Part shown: in pieces, positions 22,975-35,565 of the stretch
Position numbering within the stretch: position 1 is the first letter of the stretch
How the letters are laid out: each line of letters opens with the position of its first letter
Origin: Antedon mediterranea
Taxonomy: Eukaryota; Echinodermata; Crinoidea; Comatulida; Antedonidae
Assembly (NCBI RefSeq): GCF_964355755.1
Contig: NC_092679.1
Location: 9,779,932 to 9,843,931 of the forward strand
DNA length: 64,000 nt
Reading direction: 5' to 3'
Made by a program: the position numbers and the translations under genes
Notes under the pieces: model-generated
Seen by the model: only the letters and a program-made list of their open reading frames with translations
What the model was told of the DNA's origin: nothing
Databases searched by the model: none

Positions 22975-23339
22975 ATGACACAATCCGAGTAATAAGTCCG
23001 CAAAATTAAAAAATAAACATTACACAAAAATACATTTTTTATTCTCGTGGGTCAAATCTTCCCATCTCATGTGTACGCGCATTTTTAAAGTTCCTTTGAG
23101 TACATGCATATTGTTTGATAATAAAATAGCAGAATTAAAAAAATACAGTACACAAATTATACACATTTTTTATTCTTGTGGGTCTAAGCTTTCTTTGGGC
23201 AATGTCCAATGAATTACTACTTAGTTTAATGTCTTGCCTAGCTGTCGATTAGCCTCGACTCGACACATTTTGTGTGAAGAAGAGTGCGCGAAGGCAATCA
23301 CGTGAATTGACTTACAATCCTAGGCCTACTGTAGAAAGT

Positions 23340-23482
23340 ATCGTATCGCAGTTGTGTAATCACTTCTTGTTGCTATACGCTTGGGTGCACACGGAACAAC
23401 AAATTTAACTGATGAATTATTCATGTTTATTTTGTGACGTTTCATGAGGGGTCTCCAACTTATGTACGAAAAAAAAAATCGC
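23340..23482 (-). repeat. Right terminal inverted repeat
   Basis: Partner of the left repeat. Followed by the GTCCCGGAC target-site copy. Confidence 0.85.
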
Positions 23483-23620
23483 GTCCCGGACCCCTACCTA
23501 GATGACCAAACCAAGGAACAGGATACACATTTGCCTTGCCACAGACGACCGGGTGCTCAGAGAACAACCAAGATAAGATAATGCTGGTCAGGAAAAAGTA
23601 TACTATAAAATTCTAGAACT

Positions 23621-26600
23621 TTAAGAAACCTCATGATTTCCATATGCCTTAATGAATAAATGTGTTTTTAATATTTTTTTAAAAGTATAAAAAGTTTTGC
23701 AAAATCTGATAGAGCTCGGTATTGCATTCCATAGACGAGGAGCAGTAACGGTGAAAGATCTGTCTCCCCATGAGTGGTGAGACTTAGGTTGATGTAGAAG
23801 CAGCGTATCACTAGAACGCAGATTCCGTCTGGGAACATACAGCCTAAGCATGTCAGAAATATATTCAGGAGCCATGCCATTAATAGACTTAAAAACATAG
23901 AGTAATAATTTAAAAACAATGCGGTACCTAACAGGAAGCCAATGCAAAGTTTCCAAGGTATTTGATATGTGTGCATATCTTGGTAGTTTTTAACAACTCG
24001 TGCCGCTGTATTTTGAATCAGCTGAAGCCTGTGGAGTTGTTTTTGTGGGAGACCAAATAACAAGGAGTTACACATATCGAGACGCAAACTAACAAATGCA
24101 TGTACAAGTTGCTCAGCAGCTGCACGATTTAAGTATTTTCTGATGCCTTGAATATTTCTTAAATGATATGACGATGCAGACGTAATTTTAGAAATTATGA
24201 GCCGTCATTGTCATATTAGAATCCAGAATTACACCAAGATTTGTAACTTGTGTAGTATTTTTAGTACAAAAGTTACCAATGGAAACCCTCTTAGATGGAA
24301 TTTTCTCTAATTGTTGTTGCGAACCAAATAGAATGCACTCAGTCTTATCATCATTACGTTTCAAAAAGTTTTTGGCCATCCAGACACGAATTTCAGAGAT
24401 ACATTTTTCAAGCAAATCAATTGATAATTCACTCTTTGTCATGGTAGGTTTAAACGATATATATATCTGAGTGTCATCAGCGTAAACATGATAACTAAGA
24501 TTATATTTCTTAATGATATCACGAATAGGATATACATAAATTGTAAACAATTGTGGACCTAACACAGATCCTTGCTGAACAGAGTAATTTAAAGTGTTAG
24601 GTTGAGAGATTTCCTCTCTAATACAAATGTGTTGAGGTCTGTCCTCCAAGTATGATTGACACCATCTTAGTGCACATCCCTGAACACCAATAGAAGCATG
24701 CAACCTCTCAGTCAGAATACTATGATCTACCGTATCAAACGCAGCACTCAAATCAAGTAAAATTAAAGCAGTTACTTTTTCAACATCCATCGCACGAAGT
24801 ATATCATTGCTAACGCGCAGGAGTGCAGTTTCAGTACTGTGATGTGCTTTATACGCTGATTGAAACGGGTCAAGTAAAGAATTATCCTTTACATGTGATA
24901 GTATACGTTTAGATACCACTTTTTCAATTACTTTTCCAAGAAAACACAGATTTGATACTGGTCTGTAATTGGATAGCTTTTCAGGATCAAGACCCGATTT
25001 CTTTAATTGAGGACGTATGTGCGAGATTTTACAAATATCTGGGAAAACCCCAGTTTCCAAAGACAGGTTAACGACACGTGTAATTAGTGGAACAAAAACA
25101 ACAGCATTTCGCTTAATTAACAGAGTAGGAACTGGATCAAGACTGCAAGATTTAGCAGGCGAGTTTTTGACAATTTCAGAAATTTCTTTTTTCACTTGCA
25201 GGTTCAAATATACAAAGGGAGGCACAATTATAATTTTCACAGCATACGTCGTTATTAAAGTAATGAGACAAACTTCCAGCACTATCTTTAACAAGAAGTT
25301 TACGAATATTAACAATTTTATTTTTTTTAAATACGGAAAATCTTTCTGCAAGCAACTCATCTGAGTGAGAAAATGGAAGCACCGACGGTTTAGAACAGTG
25401 TAAAAGATTATTTACAACTTTAAACAGCTTCTTCTGATCACCTGAGCAATCTTCGACCAGATCAGAATAATATTGTTTCTTAGCACTTTCAACAAGCATA
25501 TTAACAATACACCGCTGATGACAATATTTCTGTCTATCTAATGTATTTTTTTATTTCATCCATTTTCTCTCAAATACGCGACGGAGTTTTCTCGCAGATC
25601 TAATTTCATCAGTATACCACGGTTTTGAAGAATTTAGTTTGATACATTTTATTTTTAAAGGTGCGTGTTTATCCATAACTTCTCTTAAAGAGCAGTATCT
25701 TTCAATATTTTCTTGCAAAGTACCATCATGCATAACAGACAACCGAGCTTGTATGTCATATGAAAATATTGTTGTATCAATACTGTTTATATTTGTGGAT
25801 TTTAATTTTAGATTTAGGAAGAGGTGGTTTCTTGAAGTCGAGACTACAAAGTATAGAAAAATGATCAGAGATACCCGGTTTTACAGTGATCCCCGAGATC
25901 AGAGAAACATCTCTAGTAATAATGAGATCAAGACAATGACCACCATCATGCGTAGGTTCATTTACATGCTGTATAAGATTGAAAGACTGCAATAGACGAT
26001 TACATTTATTTGCAGCGATATTCTCATTTTCATCAATGTGGATATTAAAATCACCACAAAAAATTACTTCTGATGGAATAATGAGATAATCAAAAATCAT
26101 ATTTTCAAATTCATTAAGAAAGTCGGTGACAGACAAACTCGGTGATCTATAGATGCATACAATATAAATTGTTTTTGAACTTAATGTAAACTGTTAATGT
26201 ATTGATTCAAATGAAGAATAAACATTTACATCATTTTTCATATTAACACTTAGACTAGATTTAAATAAAATTCCAATCCCTCCACCGATTTTATCCAATC
26301 TAGGGACATGTTTAAAACAATATCCAAGTGGAGTTATGTTTCTAATGGAGAGGTTGTCATCAGGTGGAAGCCATGTTTCAGACACAGACACGATATCAAT
26401 GTCATTACTAACAACAAAGTCTGTGAATTCATCACTTTTGTTACGCAATGAACGAGCATTTAGCAAACAAAATATAAGTGACGAATTTGGAGAATTTGAA
26501 TTTAATTTGTGTAGGTAGGTTTTTGTGGATTTAGCAGCTCTCGTACAAGTTCCAGGTACTTGAACCACTCTTTTCTTTCTTTTCTTGCATCGATTTTTAT

Positions 26601-26742
26601 AGTCCCTTGTTGATGATTGACGCATTCTCTCTGACGAATTGGTTGGTACTGATTTGAGAGCAGAAAAAAATGACGGAGGTGGACTCATCGCCGATTCACT
26701 ACTTATGTGATCAATAATGTTCTTCGCCAAGATGAACTCCAT
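23621..26742 (-). pseudogene. L2 ORF2: AP endonuclease and reverse transcriptase, broken
   Basis: The coding frame can be followed in pieces. 26742-26194 has a basic linker then the N-terminal endonuclease (LLNARSLRNK, VSVSETWL, GGGIGILF). 26190-25777 has the rest (IFCGDFNIHID, LDLIITRD, ISDHFSI), so the N, E, D/N and D/H active-site motifs are all visible. 25770-25551 and 25550-25176 are linker. 25190-24188 is the reverse transcriptase: NYRPVSNLC, LLDLSAAFDTVDH (motif A), QQGSVLGP (motif B; usual P replaced by Q), YADD at 24473-24484, NLGVILD. 24190-23950 and 23956-23621 give the L2 thumb and C-terminus. Frame changes lie near 26194, 25777, 25190, 24188 and 23955, with an in-frame TAA at 25551-25553. 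Role: target-primed reverse transcription of the element. Confidence 0.85.
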
Positions 26743-28367
26743 CAGAAGATAGTTTCATGAATGGAATATTTGTATTATCAGTAAATCCCCAGCCATTCTC
26801 TTTGCATATGAGTTTCATATGGTGATTTGCTCTCTCTACATCATCGCATTTCGAGACTGTCTGGTTGAATTGCGTCGGTGTATGATGGAGGAAACTATGC
26901 ACTTTATTGGCTTCAAGGTTTCACACAGAGATGTCGTTTTTGAGGTCAAAGTGTCTGAACTGTCATTTCTATTGTTAGTTCCCACATGAACAATCACTCT
27001 TTCAACACCATGTTTTACTGCAAGACGCTTGGCACAATGCACGAGGTCTTCTATTTTTGCACCACGCATAGTGTGGCATATCACTTTTTTTTCAGTAGAA
27101 TTATTTAATCGTTTGGGACGAAGATGTTTAATCATTGAATCGCCAATAATCAGAGCGTCAGCTGGAATTGTGTAATCTGGAGTACTAGCAGTTTTATCAG
27201 CAATTTGTTGTGTGTCGCTTAGTGCTTTATGTTTATTACGGTATTTATGAAGCTGTAGTTGATAAGAATCAACTTTTCCAGTACTCTTCGTTACATCATT
27301 AGTAGGGCTAGTCGTGTCCAATGCGTTATATAGAGTGTCAATTAGCTGCTCAGAATAAGTCCGAGAATCATCGATAACTTTGCTGTCACAATTTGGTTCT
27401 ACATTAGACCGATTTTGTTTCGGGAGGTCCAATGAGGTCAGATGTATAGACTGTTCTTGAGGAGAGGAACATCTATCGTGCAGACCAAGTTGGGGACAGG
27501 TTTTATGTTGAGTAACACTATGCCCCTTCACAGTAATAAAGTCAGATGTGTCAATAGCAACTTGGGTTATTTTTGCATCGTATGCTTCATCTTTGGCTTT
27601 AGCAGCATCTTTATGAACTGAGATAAGTAGATCGTGTAGTTTTGTCACTTCCTTATCTTTTTGCTGCAACAGTTGTAAAGTATGCTGCAAATGTGTTACA
27701 TCGGACTTAAGAGCTTTGAATTTAATATTTATATTATGTTTGAATTTTCTATTTTCTTGTAGGGATTTAACCTCTTTTTGAAATTCATTAAGCTCACGTC
27801 GAATATCTTTTAGAGCTTCAAACAAAATAGCACAATCATTGTTTTTAGCTAGTAATTTATCTTTCAGGACTCTATTCTCATTTTCAGACATTTTAATTTT
27901 AAGTTCGAAGTTTTCTTTTAGCAAATCAGATAGATTTGGAGAAGCTAATGAGTGATCAAAATGTGATTGAGTGCAAGCGGAATGGATGTTTTGGAGGTCA
28001 TTTACATAAGTGGTTACCAGGTCATGTATTATGTATCATTACATTCAGTATCTATTTTGTTACTCTCAATAGCTGTATTTACTAAAGGTAGTTCCACTTC
28101 AGCATCAATGACTTTAGTTGCATCAGTACATTCTAAGTCATTGCACACCCCATTTTCGCTGAGATATTTTTCGGCTTTTTCAACACTAAAAAATGATTGG
28201 AATAAAGCTCCGTGATAGCCATCAGTGTTTGCTTGGCATTCCAGCCAGGATAAATATATACCTGGTTGTTTCCCGACAGCAACAGCATAAACCTTTTTCT
28301 TTTTAGTTTTCTTAGATTTAATTAGTTTTTCAGCCATTTCTATGTGTTGCATTGTTGCATTAGCCAT
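26711..28367 (-). pseudogene. L2 ORF1: hybrid-binding domain, coiled coil and SGNH esterase, broken
   Basis: The start chosen is the ATG at 28367 (MANATMQ). Residues about 26-69 (VYAVAVGKQPGIYLSW, LECQ, then FQSFFSVEKAEKYL) match the RNase H1 N-terminal hybrid-binding (viroplasmin-like) domain. After a frameshift near 28029 a Lys/Glu-rich helical stretch from MSENENRVLKDKL looks like a coiled coil. The C-terminal part is an SGNH/GDSL esterase: ALIIGDSMIKHL (block I), VIVHVGTNN (block III) and, after another frameshift near 26873, SSDGVHLGEEHY (block V with D and H). CR1/L2 ORF1 proteins are known to carry esterase domains; the N-terminal hybrid-binding domain is the unusual part. Confidence 0.75.
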
Positions 28368-28591
28368 CTCGCTATGCAGTGGTATTTGTACGATTTCAAT
28401 GGACAAAAGAAGACAATAGAAAGTACTGTTGCCTAGCACAACGACGCCTCGCACTGATTGGCCGATTAGAAGGCAGACAAGACGCGGTACGATCGTTTCA
28501 GGTCCCAGCAATGAAAAGGGCCAAACTAACCCTGTATAGATCGTATGGTACAACTTTTTTTTTCCTATCCGTGGGCCTAGGCGTTGAAGGT
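28368..28591 (-). other. Putative 5' UTR of the L2 element
   Basis: More GC-rich than its surroundings. It lies between the presumed ORF1 ATG and the start of the duplicated satellite flank. The frame of ORF1 is open upstream of the ATG, so an earlier non-ATG start cannot be excluded. An internal promoter would be expected here for a LINE, but none is recognisable. Confidence 0.5.
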
Positions 28592-28793
28592 CTAAATCAC
28601 TTGGATCTAGCAATAGGTTCTGTAATAAAAAGTGTACTTTCCTTTTATATGAGTTCTTTGTTTATCAATATGAGTTCAACACCAAATAAAAGTCCAAATA
28701 ATTGTAAAATAATAACAACAATTAAGAGATATCTTTCAAGTAGCGTACTGGTTGCGCTTCATTGTTCCTAGATTGCATTAACCAAATTTCTTC
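28592..28793. repeat. Satellite flank, copy 2
   Basis: Second copy of 21542-21725, with an extra block of about 16 bases (TGTAATAAAAAGTGTAC region). It ends at the same point of the satellite, TTCGATCTATCTCTC. Confidence 0.85.
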
Positions 28794-29432
28794 GATCTAT
28801 CTCTCTCTCGCTGATTTATCTCTCTCTCGCTGATCTATCTTTCTCTCGCTGATCTATCTCTCTCTCGCTGATCTATCTCTCTCTCTCGCTGATCTATCTC
28901 TCTCTCGCTGATCTATCTCTCTCTCGCTGATCTATCTCTCTCTCTCTCTCACTGATCTATCTCTCTCTCTCGCTGATCTATCTCTCTCTCTCTCTCGCTG
29001 ATCTATCTCTCTCTCTCTCGCTGATCTATCTCTCTCTCGCTGATCTATCTCTCTCTCGCTGATCTATCTCTCTCTCGCTGATCTATCTCTCTGGCCGATC
29101 TATCTCTCTCTCTCTCTCGCTGATCTATCTCTCTCTCGCTGATCTATCTCTCTCTCGCCGATCTATCTCTCTCTCGCTGATCTATCTCTCTCTCTCTCTC
29201 TCTCTCTCGCTGATCTATCTCTCTCTCTCGCTGATCTATCTCTCTCTATCGCTGATCTATCTCTCTCTCGCTGATCTATCTCTCTCTCGCTGATCTATCT
29301 GTCTCTCACTGATCTATCTCTCTCTCTCGCTGATCTATTTCTCTCTCGCTGATCTATCTCTCTCTCTCTCGCTGATCTATATCTCTCTCGCTGATCTATC
29401 TCTCTCTCGCTGATCTATCTCTCTCTCTCGCT

Positions 29433-29507
<75 letters not shown>

Positions 29508-32500
29508 TCTATCTCTCTCTCGCTGATCTATCTCTCTCTCGCTAATCTATCTCTCTCTCGCTGATCTATCTCTCTCTCTCGCTGATCTATCTCTCTCTCG
29601 CTGATCTATCTCTCTCTCTCTCTCTCTCGCTGATCTATCTCTCTACCGCTGATCTATTTCTCTCTCGCTGATCTATCTCTCTCTCGCTGATCTTTCTCTC
29701 TCTCGCTGATCTATCTCTCTCTCGCTGATCTATATCTCTCTCGCTGATCTATCTCTCTTTCGCTGATCTATCTCTCTGTCGCTGATCAATCTCTCTCTCG
29801 CAGATCTTTCTCTATCTCGCTGATCTATCTCTCTCTCGCTGATCCATCTCTCTCTCTCGCTGATCTATCTCTCTCTCGCTGATCTATATCTCTCGCTGAT
29901 CTATCTCTCTCTCTCGCTGATCTATCTCTCTCTCTCGCTGATCTATCTTTCCCTCTCGCTGATCTATCTCTCTCTCGCTGATATATCTCTCTCTCGCTGA
30001 TCTATCTATCTCTCTCTCTCTCGCTGATCTATATCTCTCTCGCTGATCTATCTCTCTCTCGCTGATCTATCTCTCTCTCGCTGATCTCTCTCTCTCTCTC
30101 GCTGATCTATCTCTTTCTCGCTGATCTATCTCTCTCTCGCTAATCTATCTCTCTCGCTGATCTATCTCTCTCTCGCTGATCTATCTCTCTCTCTCTCTCT
30201 CTCGCTCGCTGATCTATCTCTCTCTCGCTGATCTTTCTCTCTCTCGCTGATCTATCTCTCTCTCGCTGATCTATCTCTCTCTCGCTGATCTATATCTCTC
30301 TCGCTGATCTATCTCTCTTTCGCTGATCTATCTCTCTGTCGCTGATCAATCTCTCTCTCGCAGATCTTTCTCTATCTCGCTGATCTATCTCTCTCTCTCG
30401 CTGATCCATCTCTCTCTCTCGCTGATCTATCTCTCTCTCGCTGATCTATCTCTCTCTCGCTGATCTATCTCTCTCGCTGATCTATCTCTCTCTTGCTGAT
30501 CTATCTTTCCCTCTCGCTGATCTATCTCTCTCTCGCTGATCTATCTCTCTCTCGCTGATCTATCTCTTTCTCTCACTGATCTATCTATCTCTCTCTCTCT
30601 CGCTGATCTATCTCTCTCTCGCTGATCTATCTATCTCTCTCGCTGATCTATCTCTCTCGCTCATCTTTTTCTCTCTCGCTGATCTATCTATCTCTCTCTC
30701 GCTGATCTATCTATCCCTCTCTCGCTGATCTATCTATCTCTCTCTCGCTGATCTATCTATCTCTCTCTCGCTGATCTATCTATCTCTCTCTCGCTGATCT
30801 ATCTCTCTCTCGCTGATCTATCTCTCTCTCGCTGATCTATCTCTCTCTCGCTGATCTATCTCTCTCTCGCTCATCTATCTATCTCTCTCTCGCTGATCTA
30901 TCTCTCTCGCTGATCTATCTATCTCTCTTTCGCTGATCTATCTCTCTCTCGCTGATCTATCTATCTCTCTCTCGCTGATCTATCTATCTCTCTCTCTCTC
31001 GCTGATCTATCTCTCTCTCGCTGATCTATCTCTCTCTCGCTCATCTATCTCTCTCTCGCAGATCTATCTCTCTTTCGCTGATCTATCTCTCTCTCGCTGA
31101 TCTTTCTCTCTCTCGCTGATCTATCTCTTTCTCGCTGATCTATCTCTCTCGTTGATATATATATATCTCTCTCTCTCTCTCTCGCTGATCTATCTCTCTC
31201 TCGCTGATCTATCTCTCTGTCGCTGATCTATCTCTCTCTCGCTGATTTTTCTCTCTCTCGCTGATCTATCTCTCTCTCTCGCTGATCTATCTCTCTCTCT
31301 CGCTGATCTATCTCTCTCTCGCAGATCTATCTCTCTCTAGCTGATCTAACTCTCTCTCTCTTGCTGATCTATATCTCTCTCGCTGATCTATCTCTCCCTC
31401 TCGCTGATCTATCTCTCTCTCTCGCTGATCTATCTCTCTCTCGCTGATCTATCTCTCTCTCTCGCTGATCTATCTCTCTCTCTCTCGCTGATCTATCTCT
31501 CTCTCGCTGATCTATCTATCTTTCTCGCTGATCTATCTCTTTCTCGCTGATCTATCTCTCTCTCTCTCGCTGATCTATCTCTCTTTCGCTGATCTATCTA
31601 TCTCTCTCTCTCTCGCTAATCTATCTCTCTCTCTCGCTGATCTCTCTCTCTCTCGCTGATCTATCTCTCTCTTGCTGATCTATCTCTCTCTCTCTCTCTC
31701 GCTGATCTATCTATCTCTCGCTGATCTATCTCACTCTCGCTGATCTATATCTCTCTCGCTGATCTATCTCTCTCTCGCTGATCTATGTCTCTGTCACTGA
31801 TCTATCTCTCTCTCGCTGATCTTTCTCTATCTCGCTGATCTATCTCTCTCTCTCGCTGATCTATCTCTCTCTCGCTGATCTATCTCTCTCTCGCTGATCT
31901 ATCTCTCTCTCGCTGATCTATCTCTCTCTCGCTGATCTATCTCTCTCGCTGATCTATCTCTCTCTCTCGCAGATCTTTCTCTATCTCGCTGATCTATCTC
32001 TCTCTCTCTCGCTGATCCATCTCTCTCTCTCGCTGATCTATCTCTCTCTCGCTGATCTATCTCTCTCTCGCTGATCTATCTCTCTCGCTGATCTATCTCT
32101 CTCTCGCTGATCTATCTCTCTCTCGCTGATCTATCTCTCCTTCTCGCTAATCTATCTCTCTCGCTGATCTATCTCTCTCTCTCTCGCTGATCTATCTCTC
32201 TCTCGCTGATCTATCTCTCTCTCGCTGATCTATCTCTCTCTCGCTGATCTCTCTCTCTCTCTCGCTGATCTATCTCTCTCTCGCTGATCTATCTCTCTCT
32301 TGCTAATCTATCTCTCTCTCGCTGATCTATCTCTCTCTCGCTGATCTATCTCTCTCTCTCTGATCTATCTCTCTCTCTCGCTGATCTATCTCTCCCCCGC
32401 TAATCTATCTCTCTCTCGCTGATCTATCTCTCTCTCACTGATCTATCTCTCTCTCGCTGATATTTCTCTCTCTCGCTGATCTATCTCTCTCTCTCGCTGA

Positions 32501-34180
32501 TCTATCTCTCTCTCTCGCTGATCTTTATCTCTCTCGCTGATCTATCTCTCTCGCTGATCTATCTCTCTGTCGCTGACCTATCTCTCTCTCGCTGATCTTT
32601 CTCTCTCTCGCTGATCTATCTCTCTCTCTCTCGCTGATCTATCTCTCTCTCGCTGATCTATCTCTCTCTCGCTGATCTATCTCTCTCTCGCTGATCTATC
32701 TCTCCCTCTCGCTGATCTATCTCTCTCTCGCTGATCTATCTCCCTCTCGCTGATCTATCTCTCTCTCTCTCGCTGATCTATCTCTCTCTCTCTCTCTCTC
32801 GCTGATCTATCTCTCTCTCTCGCTGATCTATCTCTCTCTCACTGATCTATCTATCTCTCTCGCTGATCTATCTCTTTCTCGATGATCTATCTCTCTCTCG
32901 CTGATCTATCTCTCTCTCGCAGATCTATCTCTCTCGCTAATCTATCTCACTCTCGCTGATCTATCTCTCTCTCTCGCTGATCTATCTCTCTCTTGCTGAT
33001 CTATCTCTCTCTCTCTCGCTGATCTATCTATCTCTCTCTCTCGCTGATCTATCTATCTCTCTCTCGCTGATCTATTTCTCTCTCGCTGATCTATCTCTCT
33101 CTCGCTGATCTATCTCTCTCTCGCTGATCTATCTCTCTCTCGCTGATCTATCTCTCTCTCTCTCTGATCTATCTCTCTCTCTCTCGCTGATCTATCTCTC
33201 TCTCGCTAATCTATCTCTCTCTCGCTGATCTATCTCTCTGTCACTGATCTATCTCTCTCTCGCTGATCTTTCTCTCTCTCGCTGATCTATCTCTCTCTCG
33301 CTGATCTATCTCTCTCTCGCTGATTTATATCTCTCTCGCTGATCTATCTCTCTCTCGCTGATCTATATCTCTCTCGCTGATCTATCTCTCCCTCTCACTG
33401 ATCTATCTCTCTCTCGCTGATCTATCTCTCTTGCTGATCTATCTCTCTATCTCGCTGATCTATCTCTCTCTCGCTGGTCTATCTCTCTCTCGCTGATCTA
33501 TCTCTCTCTCGCTGATCTATCTCTCTCTCGCTGATCTATCTCTCCCTCTCGCTGATCTATCTCTCTCTCTCTCGCTGATCTATCTCTCTCTCGCTGATCT
33601 ATCTCTCTCTCGCTGATCTATCTCTCCCTCTCGCTGATCTATCTCTCTCTCGCTGATCTATTTCTCTCTCGCTGATCTATATCTCTCTCGCTGATCTATC
33701 TCTCCCTCTCGCTGATCTATCTCTCTCTCGCTGATCTATCTCTCTCTCTCTCTCTCGCTGATCTATCTCTCTCTCTCTCTCTCGCTGATCTATCTCTCTC
33801 TCGCTGATCTATCTATCTCTCTCGCTGATCTATCTCTTTCTCGCTGATCTATCTCTCTCTCTCTCGCTGATCTTTCTCTCTCTCGCTGATCTATCTCTCT
33901 CTCTCGCTGATCTATATCTCTCTCGCTGATCTATCTCTCTCGCTGATCTATCTCTCTGTCGCTGACCTATCTCTCTCTCGCTGATCTTTCTCTCTCTCGC
34001 TGATCTATCTCTCTCTCTCGCTGATCTATCTCTCTCACTGATCTATCTCTCTCTCGCTGATCTATCTCTCTCTCGCTGATCTATCTCTCTCTCGCTGATC
34101 TATCTCTCCCTCTCGCTGATCTATCTCTCTCTCGCTGATCTATCTCTCTCTCGCTGATCTATCACTCTCTCTCTCGCTGA

Positions 34181-34217
<37 letters not shown>

Positions 34218-35528
34218 TCTATCTCTCTCTCTCTCGCTGATCTATCTCTCTCTCGCTGATCTATCTATCTCTCTCGCTGATCTATCTCTTTCTCGCTGAT
34301 CTATCTCTCTCTCTCGCTGATCTATCTCTCTCTCGCTGATCTATCTCTTTCGCTAATTTATCTCGCTCTCGCTGATCTATCTCTCTCTCTCTCGCTGATC
34401 TATCTCTCTCTTGCTGATCTATCTCTCTCTCTCTCGCTGATCTATCTATCTCTCTCTCGCTGATCTATCTATCTCTCTCTCGCTGATCTATCTCTCTTGC
34501 TGATCTATCTCTCTCTCGCTGATCTATCTCTCTCTCGCTGATCTATCTCTCTCTCTCGCTGATCTATCTCTTTCTCGCTGATCTATCTCTCTCTCTCTCG
34601 CTGATCTATCTCTCTCTCTCGCTGATCTATCTCTCTCTCTCTCTCGCTGATCTCTCTCTCTCTCGCTGATCTATCTCTCTCTCGCTGATCTATCTCTCTC
34701 TCGCTGATCTATCTCTCTCTCTCGCTGATCTATCTCTCTCTCGTTGATCTATCTCTCTCTCTCGCTGATCTCTCTCTCTCTCGTTGATCTATCTCTCTCT
34801 CGCTGATCTCTCTCTCTCTCGCTGATCTATCTCTCTCTCGCTGATCTATCTCTCTCTCTCGCTAATCTATCTCTCTCTCGCTTATCTATCTCTCTCTCTC
34901 TCGCTGATCTATCTCTCTCTTGCTAATCTATCTCTCTCTCGCTGATCTATCTCTCTCTCGCTGATCTATCTCTCTCTCTCTGATCTATCTCTCTCTCGCT
35001 GATCTATATCTCTCTCGCTGATCTATCTCTCCCTCTCGCTGATCTATTTCTCTCTCGCTGATCTATCTCTCTTTCTCTCTCTCGCTGATCTATCTCTCTC
35101 TCTCTCTCTCGCTGATCTATCTCTCTCTCGCTGATCTATCTATCTCTCTCGCTGATCTATCTCTTTCTCGCTGATCTATCTCTCTCTCTCTCGCTGATCT
35201 TTCTCTCTCTCGCTGATCTATCTCTCTCTCTCTCGCTGATCGATCTCTCTCTCTCGCTGATCTATATCTTTCTCGCTGATCTATCTCTCTCGCTGATCTA
35301 TCTCTCTGTCACTGACCTATCTCTCTCTTGCTGATCTTTCTCTCTCTCGCTGATCTATCTCTCTCTCTCGCTGATCTATCTCTCTCGCTGATCTATCTCT
35401 CTCTCGCTGATCTATCTCTCTCTCGCTGATCTATCTCTCTCTCGCTGATCTATCTCTCCCTCTCGCTGATCTATCTCTCTCTCGCTGATCTATCTCTCTC
35501 TCGCTGATCTATCTCTCTCTCTCGCTGA

Positions 35529-35565
<37 letters not shown>

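Larger units (their letters stand above)
22557..23482. mobile_element. Non-autonomous Mutator-like DNA transposon nested in the L2
   Basis: Long terminal inverted repeats (22557-22700 and 23340-23482) start GCGATTTTTTTTTCG and match over about 143 bp with a few differences. The 9-bp word GTCCCGGAC sits directly outside both ends (22548-22556, 23483-23491) as a target-site duplication. A 9-bp duplication plus long inverted repeats is the Mutator (MULE) pattern; other superfamilies with 8-9 bp duplications cannot be excluded. The inner 640 bp has no transposase ORF; it has a roughly 130-bp imperfect direct repeat (about 23001 and 23131) and a perfect hairpin. Confidence 0.8.
22391..28591 (-). 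mobile_element. L2-type LINE, nearly full length, inactivated
   Basis: On the minus strand: 5' UTR (28591-28368), ORF1 (28367-26711), ORF2 (26742-23621), 3' UTR, and a (TTA)n tail at about 22408-22391. The 3' UTR is split by a DNA transposon (22557-23482). Without it the element is about 5.3 kb. The C-terminal region with AEQLVHAFVSLRLDMCNSLL and LHWLPVRYRIVFKLLLYVF is typical of the L2 clade. The last 3' bases, GTGCGCTATAAAAACCC before (TTA)n, match the usual L2/CR1 ending. At least seven frameshifts and one stop make it a fossil. The exact 5' end is inferred from the start of the duplicated flank at 28592. Confidence 0.85.

Noticed and set aside
25017-25995. Plus-strand frames opposite the L2 ORF2 (25017-25364, 25639-25995)
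   Set aside because: They lie antisense to conserved endonuclease and reverse-transcriptase coding sequence and have no recognisable motifs.
28379-28771. Plus-strand frame of 130 codons across the L2 5' end and duplicated flank
   Set aside because: It crosses an element boundary and has no family resemblance.
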